A stretch of DNA of 29,830 nt from a bacterium (GTDB lineage: Bacteria > Spirochaetota > UBA4802 > UBA5550). This document shows, in pieces, positions 15,205-23,622 of the stretch. The first letter of the stretch is position 1. Every line of letters starts with the position of its first letter. Below the pieces are notes generated by a model that was given only the letters and a program-made list of their open reading frames with translations, made no database searches and was not told the DNA's origin. The stretch is taken from the NCBI GenBank assembly GCA_024224995.1, contig JAAENB010000767.1, positions 1-29,830 on the forward strand. The letters are read 5' to 3'. The position numbers were made by a program, and so were the translations under genes.

Positions 15205-18200
15205 TTAGTAGGCAACAAGTATTGGAGCTCTTTTTAGAGTTGTAGTTCCGTCACCTAACTGACCATAATAATTATAGCCCCATACCCAGGCTGTACCGTC
15301 AGATTTTATGGCAGCGGACAAATATTCTCCTGCACTTATTTTTGTGACGCCGGAAAGAGTAGGAATAACAGTAGGAGTTGGTAAGGTTGTTGAGCCATTG
15401 TTGCCTAATTGTCCCTGGCTGTTACTGCCCCAAGCCCAGACCGTACCATCGGACTTGATAGCTAAGGAGTGATCGCGGTATCCAGCTGCTATTGCAGTAA
15501 TATCGGAAAGGGTTGATGCCTGGACAACGCCTTCTATGGACGATGTTATGCCGGTGCCTAATTGTCCCTGGCTGTTATATCCCCATGCCCAAACAGTTCC
15601 GTCTGATTTTAAGGCTATACAATGATACTGGCCAACTGACACGGATGTTATATCTGAAAGAGCAGTCAGTTGGGTGGGGGTTGAATTGTTTGTTCTCGTT
15701 CCATCACCCAGCTGTCCGTAATAATTATATCCCCATGCCCACACAGTACCATCGGATTTAATGGCAATGGAAAATGAAGAGCTGGCATAGATCATTTTTA
15801 TATCAGTAATGGCAGTAACCCTCACAGGAAAGTGCTGTGTACTGGTGGTGCCGTCTCCAAGCTCGCCATAGTTATTGTCTCCCCATGCCCACACAGTGCC
15901 ATCGGATTGTATGGCAAAGGAATGATTATTGCCTGCCTCAATGTGTATTATATTGGAAAGACTGGTAATCTGGACAGGGGTTTTCTCTAGTGAAGATGAA
16001 CCAGTACCTAATTGACCATAATTATATCCCCAGGCCCAGACTGTTCCATCCGATTTTAATGCTAAGGAATGATAGGAGCCTGTTTGAACAGCAATCACAT
16101 CAGTAAGACCGCTCACTGGAATCGGGGTTGAACTGTTGGTTGTAGTACCGTTACCAAGCTGGCCATAATAGTTATATCCCCACGCTAATACTGTCCCATC
16201 GGATTTGAGAAGCAGCATGTGTTTCGTTTCGGCGGAGACCTCCATACTTTCTTTTATAACATTTACATTAATAGAATTGGAGCCGGAAATGGTGCCAACT
16301 GTTGCCGTAACGCTAAGAGAATGAATACCCGTGTCAAGGGTGGAACCATAAACAATAGAAGAGCCGGTTTCACCGTTAATGAGAGTTCCATTTAAAAACC
16401 ATTCATAGCTGTCGACAGGGATGCTGGTGGTGGCGGTTGCCGTAAAAGTTTGCCCTTCAACAATAGCGGCAGGGGATACGCTTATTTCAACCAGTTCATT
16501 GATGGTCACCGTGAACAAGGCCGAACTTTCAACAAGGTCTTTTGTTACCGTAACGGCAAGCGTATATTCTCCTGTTTCAAGACCGGAACCAAATTCAATA
16601 GAAGAACCGGTTTCACCATCAATAAGAGAATTGTCCAGGTACCATCTATAATTGTCAACAGCGACATTTGCTGCGGCCGTTACAGTGAGGGTCTGCCCTT
16701 CTAGAATGGAGGTGGCCGGAGCCTGTAATTCAACATGGTAGGGATTAACGGTAAAAGTGAATGTCCCTGATTTATTGACCGAATTTTTTGTTACACTAAC
16801 GGAAAGTGAATATTCCCCGGCAGCAAGGTCATTGCCCAGCGTAATTGAGGAACCGGTCTCACCCGAAATGGGACTATTGTTTAAAGACCATTCATAGCTG
16901 TCCACACCGGAATTTAAAACAGAAGTAACCGTAATAGACCCTCCTTTCAGGATTGAATTAACCGGAGCCTGTAATTCAACGGTAAGCGGCAGAATGGTAA
17001 TAACAGCAGAGCTCGACCGGGCAGCAGAACCGTTTGTAATTGATGAGGTAAGTGTATATTCCCCGGCAGCAAGCCCGTCACCAATTGTTGCTGAAGAGCC
17101 TGTTTCTTCCGTAAGAACATTTCCGTTCAAGGACCAGGAATAACTATCTACGGAAAAATTGGCTGTTGCCGTAGCGGTAGCGGTTTCCCCTTCAATTATT
17201 GAATCTGTTGAGAACTGTGTCTCAAGAGTAAGTGGGCTAATGGTAAAAGTATCTGTATCAGACCGGGTAACAATCCCTTTGTTAATACGGACTTCCAGCG
17301 TATATGAGCCTGGGGCAAGCGCGGAGCTTTGATTAAGCACAAGACTTGAACCGGTTTCACCATCAAGAAGGGAACCGTTTAAGTACCACTCATAGGAGTC
17401 GGCCTCAAGAGAAGCATTCGTGGAGACTGTAACCGGAGTTCCTTCCAGTATCTCGTCCGCGAAATCATCGATGGAGACGGCCAGGGGAACCGTGTTCAGG
17501 TCAAACAGAACCTTTTCGGAACTCACAACCGCGTCTTTCCATATAATAACTTCCAGTTGATGAGTACCGGGGAGTAAATCCCTGCCGTATATGGTAAGGG
17601 AACTGGTGTTTTCACCGTCAAGAATTTCGTTGTTCAGTCTCCATTCAAAGCGGTCTATCATATCTACAGAGGTGTTAAGAGGAATAGCAGATACGATCAT
17701 ACCACTCGACAGTACCAATTCATCAATAATACCACTGATGGCGATTTTTATCGGTCTATTAATTTCATCTTCAATTATAATGGAGCCGCCGCCGTTGGAA
17801 ATTTGACTGAGAATAAATTCTTTTTCAATGGGAATACCCGCGTAAAAGCAAATAGTATTATGATAATTTGCAACCGGGGCGTAACTATTGCTGACTATGT
17901 CCTTGAGAACCAGCTCCAGTTCAAAAAAACCGGCTGGGACTTGCCCGTTAAATGACGCGTTGGTTTTAGTATTGTTAAGAGAAAAAGAAAGATCTGTTGT
18001 GCCGGTAATAACACCGCCGCTGTCTTTTTCAATTAAGGTGCCGGAAACAACAGGATCAACCAGTTCCATAGCGCTGAGATTAACGGAAAAATTAGCGCTT
18101 GAGTACCCCTGGATGTTCCGAATGGTAACGGCAGTGCTGGAATGCCGACCCGGGTTAATGACAAAAGAAGAGATCCCCAGGCCAATAACCGCGCCGCTGC

Positions 18201-18588
18201 TGTTCTTTGCGTTTACGGAAACGTTCCACGTACCCGGTTTTAATATAACAGGACCGGAACTGGTCTCCGTACCTGAAACATCGTTTAACGCAACCTCCGG
18301 ATATGGATACAGGTTATGATTAAACGAAATATCATAAGCGGCAATAGCCAGGTCTTCATCGGCCGGTGATATTGTTTTGCCGGACTTCCCCTGCTGCCCG
18401 CCTAAAGAAGCGTCCGGGCTTAAGGATAAAGAAATGGAACCGGTTTGCTCCGAGGAACCGGAACCGGTCAGGTTATCCGTACCGCAGCTAACAAACGCGA
18501 AGGATAATAAAAAGAATAGAGAGAAAAGAATTGTACCGGGGTACAAAAAGTTTTTTTTGAGAATTTTTGTAAAAGAGATGGGTGTCAT
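15205..18588 (-). CDS. Large lipoprotein: six Ig/PKD-like repeats and a seven-blade RCC1 propeller
   Basis: This 1127-residue protein starts at ATG 18588 behind CCGGAGG; an open frame to 18708 lies at or before the promoter start and is not coding. A signal with a lipobox-like FVSC (C35) anchors it as a lipoprotein. After a Ser/Thr-rich N-terminus come six repeats of about 85 residues, each with W-x-LN-x(4)-GETGSS (for example WYLNGSLLDGETGSS), Ig or PKD-like. The last 340 residues hold seven RCC1 repeats, each with KSDGTVWAWG and GQLGxG, enough for one closed seven-blade beta-propeller. The likely role is surface adhesion or protein binding; no ligand can be named. The repeats are also similar at DNA level, so repeat number may vary between strains. 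Confidence 0.9.
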   Translation of the reverse strand: MTPISFTKILKKNFLYPGTILFSLFFLLSFAFVSCGTDNLTGSGSSEQTGSISLSLSPDASLGGQQGKSGKTISPADEDLAIAAYDISFNHNLYPYPEVALNDVSGTETSSGPVILKPGTWNVSVNAKNSSGAVIGLGISSFVINPGRHSSTAVTIRNIQGYSSANFSVNLSAMELVDPVVSGTLIEKDSGGVITGTTDLSFSLNNTKTNASFNGQVPAGFFELELVLKDIVSNSYAPVANYHNTICFYAGIPIEKEFILSQISNGGGSIIIEDEINRPIKIAISGIIDELVLSSGMIVSAIPLNTSVDMIDRFEWRLNNEILDGENTSSLTIYGRDLLPGTHQLEVIIWKDAVVSSEKVLFDLNTVPLAVSIDDFADEILEGTPVTVSTNASLEADSYEWYLNGSLLDGETGSSLVLNQSSALAPGSYTLEVRINKGIVTRSDTDTFTISPLTLETQFSTDSIIEGETATATATANFSVDSYSWSLNGNVLTEETGSSATIGDGLAAGEYTLTSSITNGSAARSSSAVITILPLTVELQAPVNSILKGGSITVTSVLNSGVDSYEWSLNNSPISGETGSSITLGNDLAAGEYSLSVSVTKNSVNKSGTFTFTVNPYHVELQAPATSILEGQTLTVTAAANVAVDNYRWYLDNSLIDGETGSSIEFGSGLETGEYTLAVTVTKDLVESSALFTVTINELVEISVSPAAIVEGQTFTATATTSIPVDSYEWFLNGTLINGETGSSIVYGSTLDTGIHSLSVTATVGTISGSNSINVNVIKESMEVSAETKHMLLLKSDGTVLAWGYNYYGQLGNGTTTNSSTPIPVSGLTDVIAVQTGSYHSLALKSDGTVWAWGYNYGQLGTGSSSLEKTPVQITSLSNIIHIEAGNNHSFAIQSDGTVWAWGDNNYGELGDGTTSTQHFPVRVTAITDIKMIYASSSFSIAIKSDGTVWAWGYNYYGQLGDGTRTNNSTPTQLTALSDITSVSVGQYHCIALKSDGTVWAWGYNSQGQLGTGITSSIEGVVQASTLSDITAIAAGYRDHSLAIKSDGTVWAWGSNSQGQLGNNGSTTLPTPTVIPTLSGVTKISAGEYLSAAIKSDGTAWVWGYNYYGQLGDGTTTLKRAPILVAY

Positions 18589-18713
18589 TTGAGCCTCCGG
18601 AAATAATATATAAACACAGCTATAGCGCTGTATTGAGCAAAAGTAAAAACATGTATGAATAATCTTTCCGTGGGTAAACAGGCTTAAAATGTATTGTTGG
18701 GTTATCAATAATA

Positions 18714-18742
18714 AATATATTTAATAATTGGCCTCATGTCAA
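18714..18742 (-). promoter_or_regulatory. Sigma-70 promoter of the RCC1 lipoprotein gene
   Basis: Minus strand TTGACA (18742-18737), exactly 17 bases, TATATT (18719-18714). The predicted start near 18707 leaves a leader of about 120 bases to ATG 18588. Confidence 0.75.
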
Positions 18743-18764
18743 TGTTTCCCAAAAAAAAACGCAT

Positions 18765-18831
18765 GACAGATCTGTCTTGTGTTTCTGTGAAGGAGGAGGC
18801 GTTGCGCGCAGCGTCTCCTCCTCGCAGAAAC
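18765..18831. repeat. Composite intergenic palindromes: GACAGATCTGTC and a 51-bp GAGGCGTTGC hairpin
   Basis: GACAGATCTGTC (18765-18776) is followed by a hairpin framed by GTTTCTG (18781-18787) and CAGAAAC (18825-18831). The inner 30-bp stem at 18792-18821 reads GGAGGAGGCGTTGCGC then GCAGCGTCTCCTCC, near-palindromic with two mispairs that become G-U in RNA. The core closely matches the 9389 element. It follows the PcfJ-like gene (minus) and precedes the lipoprotein promoter, so it may act as a terminator or REP-like site. Confidence 0.7.
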
Positions 18832-18851
18832 CAATCCCCCGGCCCCACTCT

Positions 18852-20159
18852 TTAGATCTGCACGGAACAATAATTTTCCGAAGCCCATCTTTTGAGCATC
18901 AGCAGTTCTTTATCCGAAGGCCACCGGTTGTGCTTACCCCTTGCCTGGACTATTTTTTTTGATCGAATATTGACTTCAATGGTCAAAACCCGCTCCGAAT
19001 TCTTTTTAAGCGACCAGATCGCGGTAGAACCGGAAGAGATATGGGAGGCGTAACTGAACACGCAGTGTCCCATAGATCTACCTTCGGCAGCAAGATCTTT
19101 CGACGTAAGGATCTCTACCATAGACCAGGACGTAACCAGGAAGTTTCCTTCTTTTGTACGTCGTTTAAATTCCCAGCTTTTTTCCTCAAACCCCGAAGGC
19201 GTAAAAAAAGTGCTTCTGAGTTTTTTGATTAAAGCCAGTTCCCGGTGCCACTCTTCCATGCCCCGGGTCATTGCGGAAACAGTCCTTCCCGTAACGGAAA
19301 AGGCGCTGTTTTCTTCTTTGCAATGACGAAAATAATCAATCAAGGGACCGGCCATGGCCCTGTCGATATCCGGGTTATTGCAAAACCATTGAATCACCGT
19401 GAGCCAGAACGGCTCGTCATTCATAAAGCTCCGGCCAAGGCGAGTGGCAGTGATGGCCTGAGCCAGGCTGTGCTCGCCCTGGAACGCTTTAACCTGTGCG
19501 AAACGCAGCGCTTCAAAGAATTCCATTTTACCCGGAGACCGGAGAAACTGGTGGCACATGCGCCGTGTCAGGGGAACCGGGATTATTCCGGATGAAACAG
19601 CTTTGTAAACGCTGCCGCCTTCAGCAGCGTATTTAAAAAATTTAATCAGCTTATCCGTAGTATCACCCGGTTCCAGGAAAAAGAGAGAATAAAAGAACCG
19701 GGGAACCGGGAATTTCACCAGGAGATAATCAACCAGGGACCGGAATTGAGTTTCAATAGACCGGCCTTTGGCCTGCCATGTCTTAAGCTCCCCGGACCAT
19801 TGAACAGATGCCAGCATCCAGTAGGCGCCCAGGTATCGTTCATCGATAAGTTTGGGAGCATTGTTTGCCAGGAATTTAAGCAGGTTTTTTAACCTGAGTT
19901 TCCTCGCGTGCTCATAACAATCTTCCAGTAAGGGAATAAGCGAGTTAAACCGTTCTTTAACCGCGGGAGAAAGATGCGTATAGCGCTGCTGGAATAAGAG
20001 GTCAATCATTTCCCCGGAGATTTCTTTTGGTCTGGAAAAGGCTTCCCGCATCGCGGCATTCCGGGCATATTCTTTTCTCCTGTCATGCTCGTGAACCATC
20101 CACTGAGAGCCTCGCGCTTCCACACCTTTTTGCTTTTTCTTGTTTTTATTTTTAGCCAT
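18852..20159 (-). CDS. PcfJ-like domain protein
   Basis: This 435-residue basic protein starts MAKNKNKKKQKG and is helical through most of its length. The C-terminal 100 residues carry the PcfJ-like core, EGRSMGHCVFSYASHISSG (H365, C366), followed by a strand pair ending in ARGKHNRWPSD. PcfJ-like proteins are common in plasmids, phages and chromosomes and have no settled function. The N-terminal part matches no domain I know. ATG 20159 is preceded by a weak ribosome site and a leader of about 310 bases from a promoter at 20476-20504, suggesting post-transcriptional control. Confidence 0.8.
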   Translation of the reverse strand: MAKNKNKKKQKGVEARGSQWMVHEHDRRKEYARNAAMREAFSRPKEISGEMIDLLFQQRYTHLSPAVKERFNSLIPLLEDCYEHARKLRLKNLLKFLANNAPKLIDERYLGAYWMLASVQWSGELKTWQAKGRSIETQFRSLVDYLLVKFPVPRFFYSLFFLEPGDTTDKLIKFFKYAAEGGSVYKAVSSGIIPVPLTRRMCHQFLRSPGKMEFFEALRFAQVKAFQGEHSLAQAITATRLGRSFMNDEPFWLTVIQWFCNNPDIDRAMAGPLIDYFRHCKEENSAFSVTGRTVSAMTRGMEEWHRELALIKKLRSTFFTPSGFEEKSWEFKRRTKEGNFLVTSWSMVEILTSKDLAAEGRSMGHCVFSYASHISSGSTAIWSLKKNSERVLTIEVNIRSKKIVQARGKHNRWPSDKELLMLKRWASENYCSVQI

Positions 20160-20325
20160 TATTGCTTATCCTGTTTTTTCGACTCAAAATATTTGCCTTT
20201 TTTCGTGAAGACAAACCAATATCCGCAGCAGTAAGGCAGTCAGTACCTCCAGCCATATAGCAGAGCATATACAATAAACGATAGTATGCTTGCGGTTAGA
20301 TAGATTCTATGTAATTGATTTGTGT

Positions 20326-20408
20326 GAGGGAGAGAACAGTCGAGAGGAAAGAAGAAAAGCGTAAAAACAGGATGATCGTATTTTTAGACTCTCTTATTTC
20401 TCTCCCTC
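20326..20408. other. Inverted repeat in the leader of the PcfJ-like gene
   Basis: GAGGGAGAGAA (20326-20336) and its exact complement TTCTCTCCCTC (20398-20408) frame a 61-base loop that contains smaller arms (TAAAAA/TTTTTA). The 3' arm overlaps the last codons of the 13-codon ORF, so ribosomes on that ORF would open or close the stem. The rest of 20160-20325 shows no feature. Confidence 0.55.
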
Positions 20409-20435
20409 GGCGTTTTGTTGACTTCTATAAAGCAT
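20394..20435 (-). CDS. 13-codon leader ORF upstream of the PcfJ-like gene
   Basis: ATG 20435 lies behind GGAGG (spaced GTAGTACC is a little long but good). It encodes MLYRSQQNAEGEK and a TAA stop. It is the first ORF after the promoter at 20476-20504 and overlaps one arm of the leader inverted repeat. It has no obvious run of one amino acid, so it is not a classic amino-acid attenuator. Confidence 0.4.
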   Translation of the reverse strand: MLYRSQQNAEGEK

Positions 20436-20475
20436 GGTACTACCTCCATGAAAATTAGCTTCGATCATTTTATAT

Positions 20476-20504
20476 AATATAATAAAAATACGCTTACGCG
20501 TCAA
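20476..20504 (-). promoter_or_regulatory. Promoter of the PcfJ-like gene leader
   Basis: Minus strand TTGACG (20504-20499), 17 bases, TATATT (20481-20476). Transcription would start near 20469. It is back-to-back with the ankyrin gene promoter 36 bp away. Confidence 0.65.
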
Positions 20505-20539
20505 GTCTTTTTGCGAAGTTTTTATCATGGTATCTTTTC

Positions 20540-20568
20540 TTGACAAATAAGTTTTTTTCATATATTCT
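20540..20568 (+). promoter_or_regulatory. Sigma-70 promoter of the ankyrin gene
   Basis: TTGACA (20540-20545), 17 bases, TATTCT (20563-20568). It overlaps the longest open frame, which shows that the true start must be downstream, at 20591. Confidence 0.65.
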
Positions 20569-20590
20569 AAAAGTTAAAGGGGAAGGAATT

Positions 20591-22693
20591 ATGAAAAAAA
20601 TACTGTTTATAACTGCTATCATCCTGATCTCGGTATCGGTATACGCGAACAATGACCGGAGCCTGTATTACGCGGCCGGGAAGGGGGATCTGAAATATGT
20701 GAAAAAATATTTAAAAAAAGGGGCGGATATAAACTACCGGCATGGCCGTCAAAAGATGACTCCGCTGCATTACGCGATCTATAAATCGAATGGAGAGGTA
20801 GTGAAGTATCTTCTCCGTAAGGGAGCAAAGGTGGATATCGTTGATAAAAACGGAAATACACCGCTTCATGAAGCAGCCAAAAAAGCGGATCTAGCCATGA
20901 TTAAACTCCTGGTAAGTAAGGGAGCCAATGTCAACGCGCGGAACGTAATCAGGTACCTCCCAATAGGATACGCCTACTCCAAAAACAGTCTCCCCGTAAT
21001 GCGATACCTGCTGGAAAAAGGCTCATCGGTAAATTCAAATTGTTCAAGCTGTTCCGGCACAATCCTGCACCGGGCGTTAAAAAAAGATCAAATTGGTATT
21101 GTAAAACTCTTACTGGCAAATGCCACCAAAAAAGAAATAAACATGCGAAAGAAATACCGGTACTCGCCCCTGGTAGTGATGGCAGTAGAAAAAGGAAACC
21201 TGGACCTGGTGAAGCTGTTAAAAAAGAAGGGTGCCCATATGACGGTCAAAAGTGATATGAAATGGACCCTGCAGCAGGTGGCGCAAAACAGGGGACACAT
21301 CGACATTCTGCAGTTTTTACGGGGAGGGAAATCCGGACCCAACGTGAGGGACCACCTGGGAAGAACTATTCTCCACCTGGCCGCGGGTAAGGGCAGTCTT
21401 AAAAAGGTAAAAGAGCTGGTAAACCAGGGAGCCGATATCCACGCGAAGGATAAGCTGTGGAGTACACCGCTCCATAGCGCCGCAGGAAGCGGCTCTCTTG
21501 AAACAGTGAAGTACCTGGTAGAGAAGGGAGCGAACGTTAACGCGAAAACCAAACTGTCAAAAACAATGCCCCTGTATCACGCGGTTGCAGGCAGTTCCCG
21601 GCCCGGGCTAAGCAGTGAATATGCGGCAGTGGTGAAGTATATGGTTAGCAAAGGAGCGACGTTGCAGTCTAAATATAATTATATACACGCGGCAGCGTCT
21701 CATGGCTCTCTTGAAATGTTCAAGTACCTGCTCAGTAAAGGGCTCGACATGCGGGCAAAGGACAGGCTGGGAAACAGTCCCATTCATATAGCAGCGAGAG
21801 TTAGACGAAAAGATATATTGGAATACCTGCTTAAAAATAAGGTTGATATAAATACACAGGGACATGCGGGAGAAACACCGCTAATGCAGGTGGTAAAAAG
21901 AAATTATGTAAAAACAGTAGAGTACCTTCTGGAGCGGGGAGCATCTGTCGATTTGAGGGATACATGGTCATTTCCAAATACACCGCTCATGAAAGCTTGT
22001 GAAAAGGGATATCTTAAGACAGTAAAAGTCTTGATCGCGAAAAAGGCGGATATCAACGCGATTAATGATTACCAGTCACCGCTGGTCCTTGCGGCAAGAA
22101 AAAAACACCTGGCAATAGTTCAATACCTGGTGAAAAGCGGCGCCGATGTGAATAAAAGCACCGGGCATGGGTATACGCCGCTGCTGGCAGCCTTGACAAA
22201 GAAAAAAGGAGAGTGGAAAAAACCAACGAAAAATTATTTTCCAATAATAAAACTCCTGGTATCGAAGGGAGCAGCGGTATCGAAATTGAAACTGGACCGG
22301 AAAAATACACCGGGATGGAAAACATATATCCATGCGGCAGCAGGAAAGCGGGCACCGCTAAAGGTGATAAAATATCTTGTTTCCGGAGGGGCTTTGATTC
22401 AAAAAAAGGGATGGACGCCGCTGCACCAGGCACTGATGAGTGTCGCGGATATGCGGACAATCAAATACCTTGTGGGGCAGGGAATAAGCGTGAATACTCG
22501 AGATAAAACCGGGAGTACCCCATTACATGTTGCGGCAAAAAAATATCCCGATTACGCGGTTATTCATTACCTGGTGAGCAAGGGAGCAAACGTACACGCG
22601 GTTGATTCGAGCAGGAAAAAGCCTTTGTTTTATTACACGCGAAATCCGGACGGAGGAAACCGCCGGGTAATCCGAATGCTGAAAGGAAAATAA
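20591..22693 (+). CDS. Exported ankyrin-repeat protein
   Basis: This 700-residue protein starts at ATG 20591 behind GGGGAAGGAATT. The upstream in-frame codons overlap the promoter and are excluded. A signal peptide (MKKILFITAIILISVSVYA) is followed almost to the end by about 20 ankyrin repeats of the TPLHxAA...VxYLLxKGAxVN type. Some are degenerate (residues about 110-240). There is no enzymatic domain. Exported ankyrin proteins usually bind partner proteins in the periplasm or at the surface; the partner is unknown. It converges on the STAS gene with 9 bp between stops and no visible terminator. Confidence 0.92.
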   Translation: MKKILFITAIILISVSVYANNDRSLYYAAGKGDLKYVKKYLKKGADINYRHGRQKMTPLHYAIYKSNGEVVKYLLRKGAKVDIVDKNGNTPLHEAAKKADLAMIKLLVSKGANVNARNVIRYLPIGYAYSKNSLPVMRYLLEKGSSVNSNCSSCSGTILHRALKKDQIGIVKLLLANATKKEINMRKKYRYSPLVVMAVEKGNLDLVKLLKKKGAHMTVKSDMKWTLQQVAQNRGHIDILQFLRGGKSGPNVRDHLGRTILHLAAGKGSLKKVKELVNQGADIHAKDKLWSTPLHSAAGSGSLETVKYLVEKGANVNAKTKLSKTMPLYHAVAGSSRPGLSSEYAAVVKYMVSKGATLQSKYNYIHAAASHGSLEMFKYLLSKGLDMRAKDRLGNSPIHIAARVRRKDILEYLLKNKVDINTQGHAGETPLMQVVKRNYVKTVEYLLERGASVDLRDTWSFPNTPLMKACEKGYLKTVKVLIAKKADINAINDYQSPLVLAARKKHLAIVQYLVKSGADVNKSTGHGYTPLLAALTKKKGEWKKPTKNYFPIIKLLVSKGAAVSKLKLDRKNTPGWKTYIHAAAGKRAPLKVIKYLVSGGALIQKKGWTPLHQALMSVADMRTIKYLVGQGISVNTRDKTGSTPLHVAAKKYPDYAVIHYLVSKGANVHAVDSSRKKPLFYYTRNPDGGNRRVIRMLKGK

Positions 22694-22702
22694 GGAAGCC
22701 TT

Positions 22703-23083
22703 TTAGCGCCTGCTTTTACCGTAATACTGAGAACTTTGCGCGGGCCCCTTTGCGTTTCCCGGAGGGGTGCCAAGCATCTTATCGCTTCTGGTAGCGCGGA
22801 CCATTCTTCGCATGGTGTCGCTCATATCCAGGAAATAAAGATCCACTTTATTCTTCCGGGCGTTTTTAGCAACCAGTGCTAATGAGCCAAGAGCGGAAGA
22901 GTCGAGCATTACAATATTTTTACAGCACAGCCCAATGGCTTTTGGCTTTTTCTTTACCAGGTCCCGGCATGCTTCTTCAAACTGCCAGGCAGTATTAAAA
23001 ACAAAAAGCCCGCTTAAAATAATAGTAGCAATTTCGCCATGTTTTTCAATGGCAATGTCAAAAATAGTATCCTGTTCATTCAT
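22703..23083 (-). CDS. STAS-domain protein (anti-sigma factor antagonist-like)
   Basis: This 126-residue protein has a STAS fold: GEIATIILSGLFVFNTAWQF, then MLDSSALGSLALVAKNARK and a final strand and helix (LYFLDMSDTMRRMVRATRSD). In anti-anti-sigma proteins the serine in the DSS turn (S62 or S63 here) is phosphorylated by an anti-sigma kinase. The tail of about 20 residues after the domain is basic and likely disordered. No anti-sigma kinase, phosphatase or sigma factor lies nearby. It may have a structured leader (23177-23257). Confidence 0.82.
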   Translation of the reverse strand: MNEQDTIFDIAIEKHGEIATIILSGLFVFNTAWQFEEACRDLVKKKPKAIGLCCKNIVMLDSSALGSLALVAKNARKNKVDLYFLDMSDTMRRMVRATRSDKMLGTPPGNAKGPAQSSQYYGKSRR

Positions 23084-23176
23084 CTAGATTGCAGCTCCAG
23101 GTTTTGTTCGACGATTGACAGGTAAGTCAACCTTCAAAACAAGAAGTTTTTTTATTTAATAGGTCCGTTTCACACC

Positions 23177-23257
23177 TGATCAAATGTTTATATGTACCGA
23201 GAGCCCAGGGTAATATATATATTTTGAGGCACCCCTGCCTTTTTCGGTTTTTGATCA
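23177..23257. other. Nested stem structure in the leader of the STAS gene
   Basis: Outer arms TGATCAAA (23177-23184) and TTTGATCA (23250-23257), middle arms ACCGA (23196-23200) and TCGGT (23244-23248), and an inner hairpin AGGCA-CCCC-TGCCT (23227-23240) are nested. On the plus strand the inner hairpin is followed by TTTTT, like a weak terminator. On the minus strand the whole element lies in the predicted STAS leader. I cannot match it to a known riboswitch. The remaining sequence from 23311 to 23510 shows only a small CGCGC-TCA-GCGCG hairpin near 23459. Confidence 0.4.
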
Positions 23258-23281
23258 TAAGTTAATGTACTGAATCTAATA

Positions 23282-23310
23282 AATGTAAGACATTTTTGGT
23301 ATAACGTCAA
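23282..23310 (-). promoter_or_regulatory. Putative promoter of the STAS gene
   Basis: Minus strand TTGACG (23310-23305), 17 bases, TACATT (23287-23282). It predicts a leader of about 190 bases containing the nested stems at 23177-23257. Confidence 0.5.
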
Positions 23311-23510
23311 CTTGCATTAGTCTTTTTTAGTCTTTTTTTTGATTTTTTTTGAAAATTTTAGAATATTTTTAATATATGACAGATTGTTGCTCTGCTGTAG
23401 AGCTTTTTCTCTGTAAGTTGATTTTCCTCTGTTACTCCGAAACAGTGATCCAAATAGGCGCGCTCAGCGCGATCTGTTATTTTGTTTGGACTTCCAACAG
23501 GAGGAAATCC

Positions 23511-23539
23511 TTGACAATGACGCCCCTTCTGATTATACT
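23511..23539 (+). promoter_or_regulatory. Sigma-70 promoter of gltD
   Basis: TTGACA (23511-23516), exactly 17 bases, TATACT (23534-23539): nearly perfect. Transcription should start near 23546, with a leader of about 77 bases. Confidence 0.8.
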
Positions 23540-23622
23540 GATAAATTCCAAAGAAATTAATGGTCAGAACGAAGATTATTTGACTTGAAAGATATAATGG
23601 AGATTCAAACGGAGGAAGCAAT

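Noticed and set aside
18589..18708. N-terminal extension of the RCC1 lipoprotein frame
   Set aside because: The predicted transcript begins near 18707, and the lipoprotein signal and CCGGAGG site both point to ATG 18588.
20540..20590. Upstream start for the ankyrin protein
   Set aside because: These bases are the promoter itself; a signal peptide begins at ATG 20591 with a good ribosome site.
23440..23500. Glutamine riboswitch or similar aptamer before gltD
   Set aside because: Only a small CGCGC-TCA-GCGCG hairpin with weak flanking pairing is visible, and it lies upstream of the predicted gltD transcription start.
23376..23588. 70-residue plus-strand open frame before gltD
   Set aside because: It crosses the strong gltD promoter, has Cys/Leu-rich noise-like sequence and no start signal; the AGGAGG at about 23500 lies upstream of the predicted transcription start.
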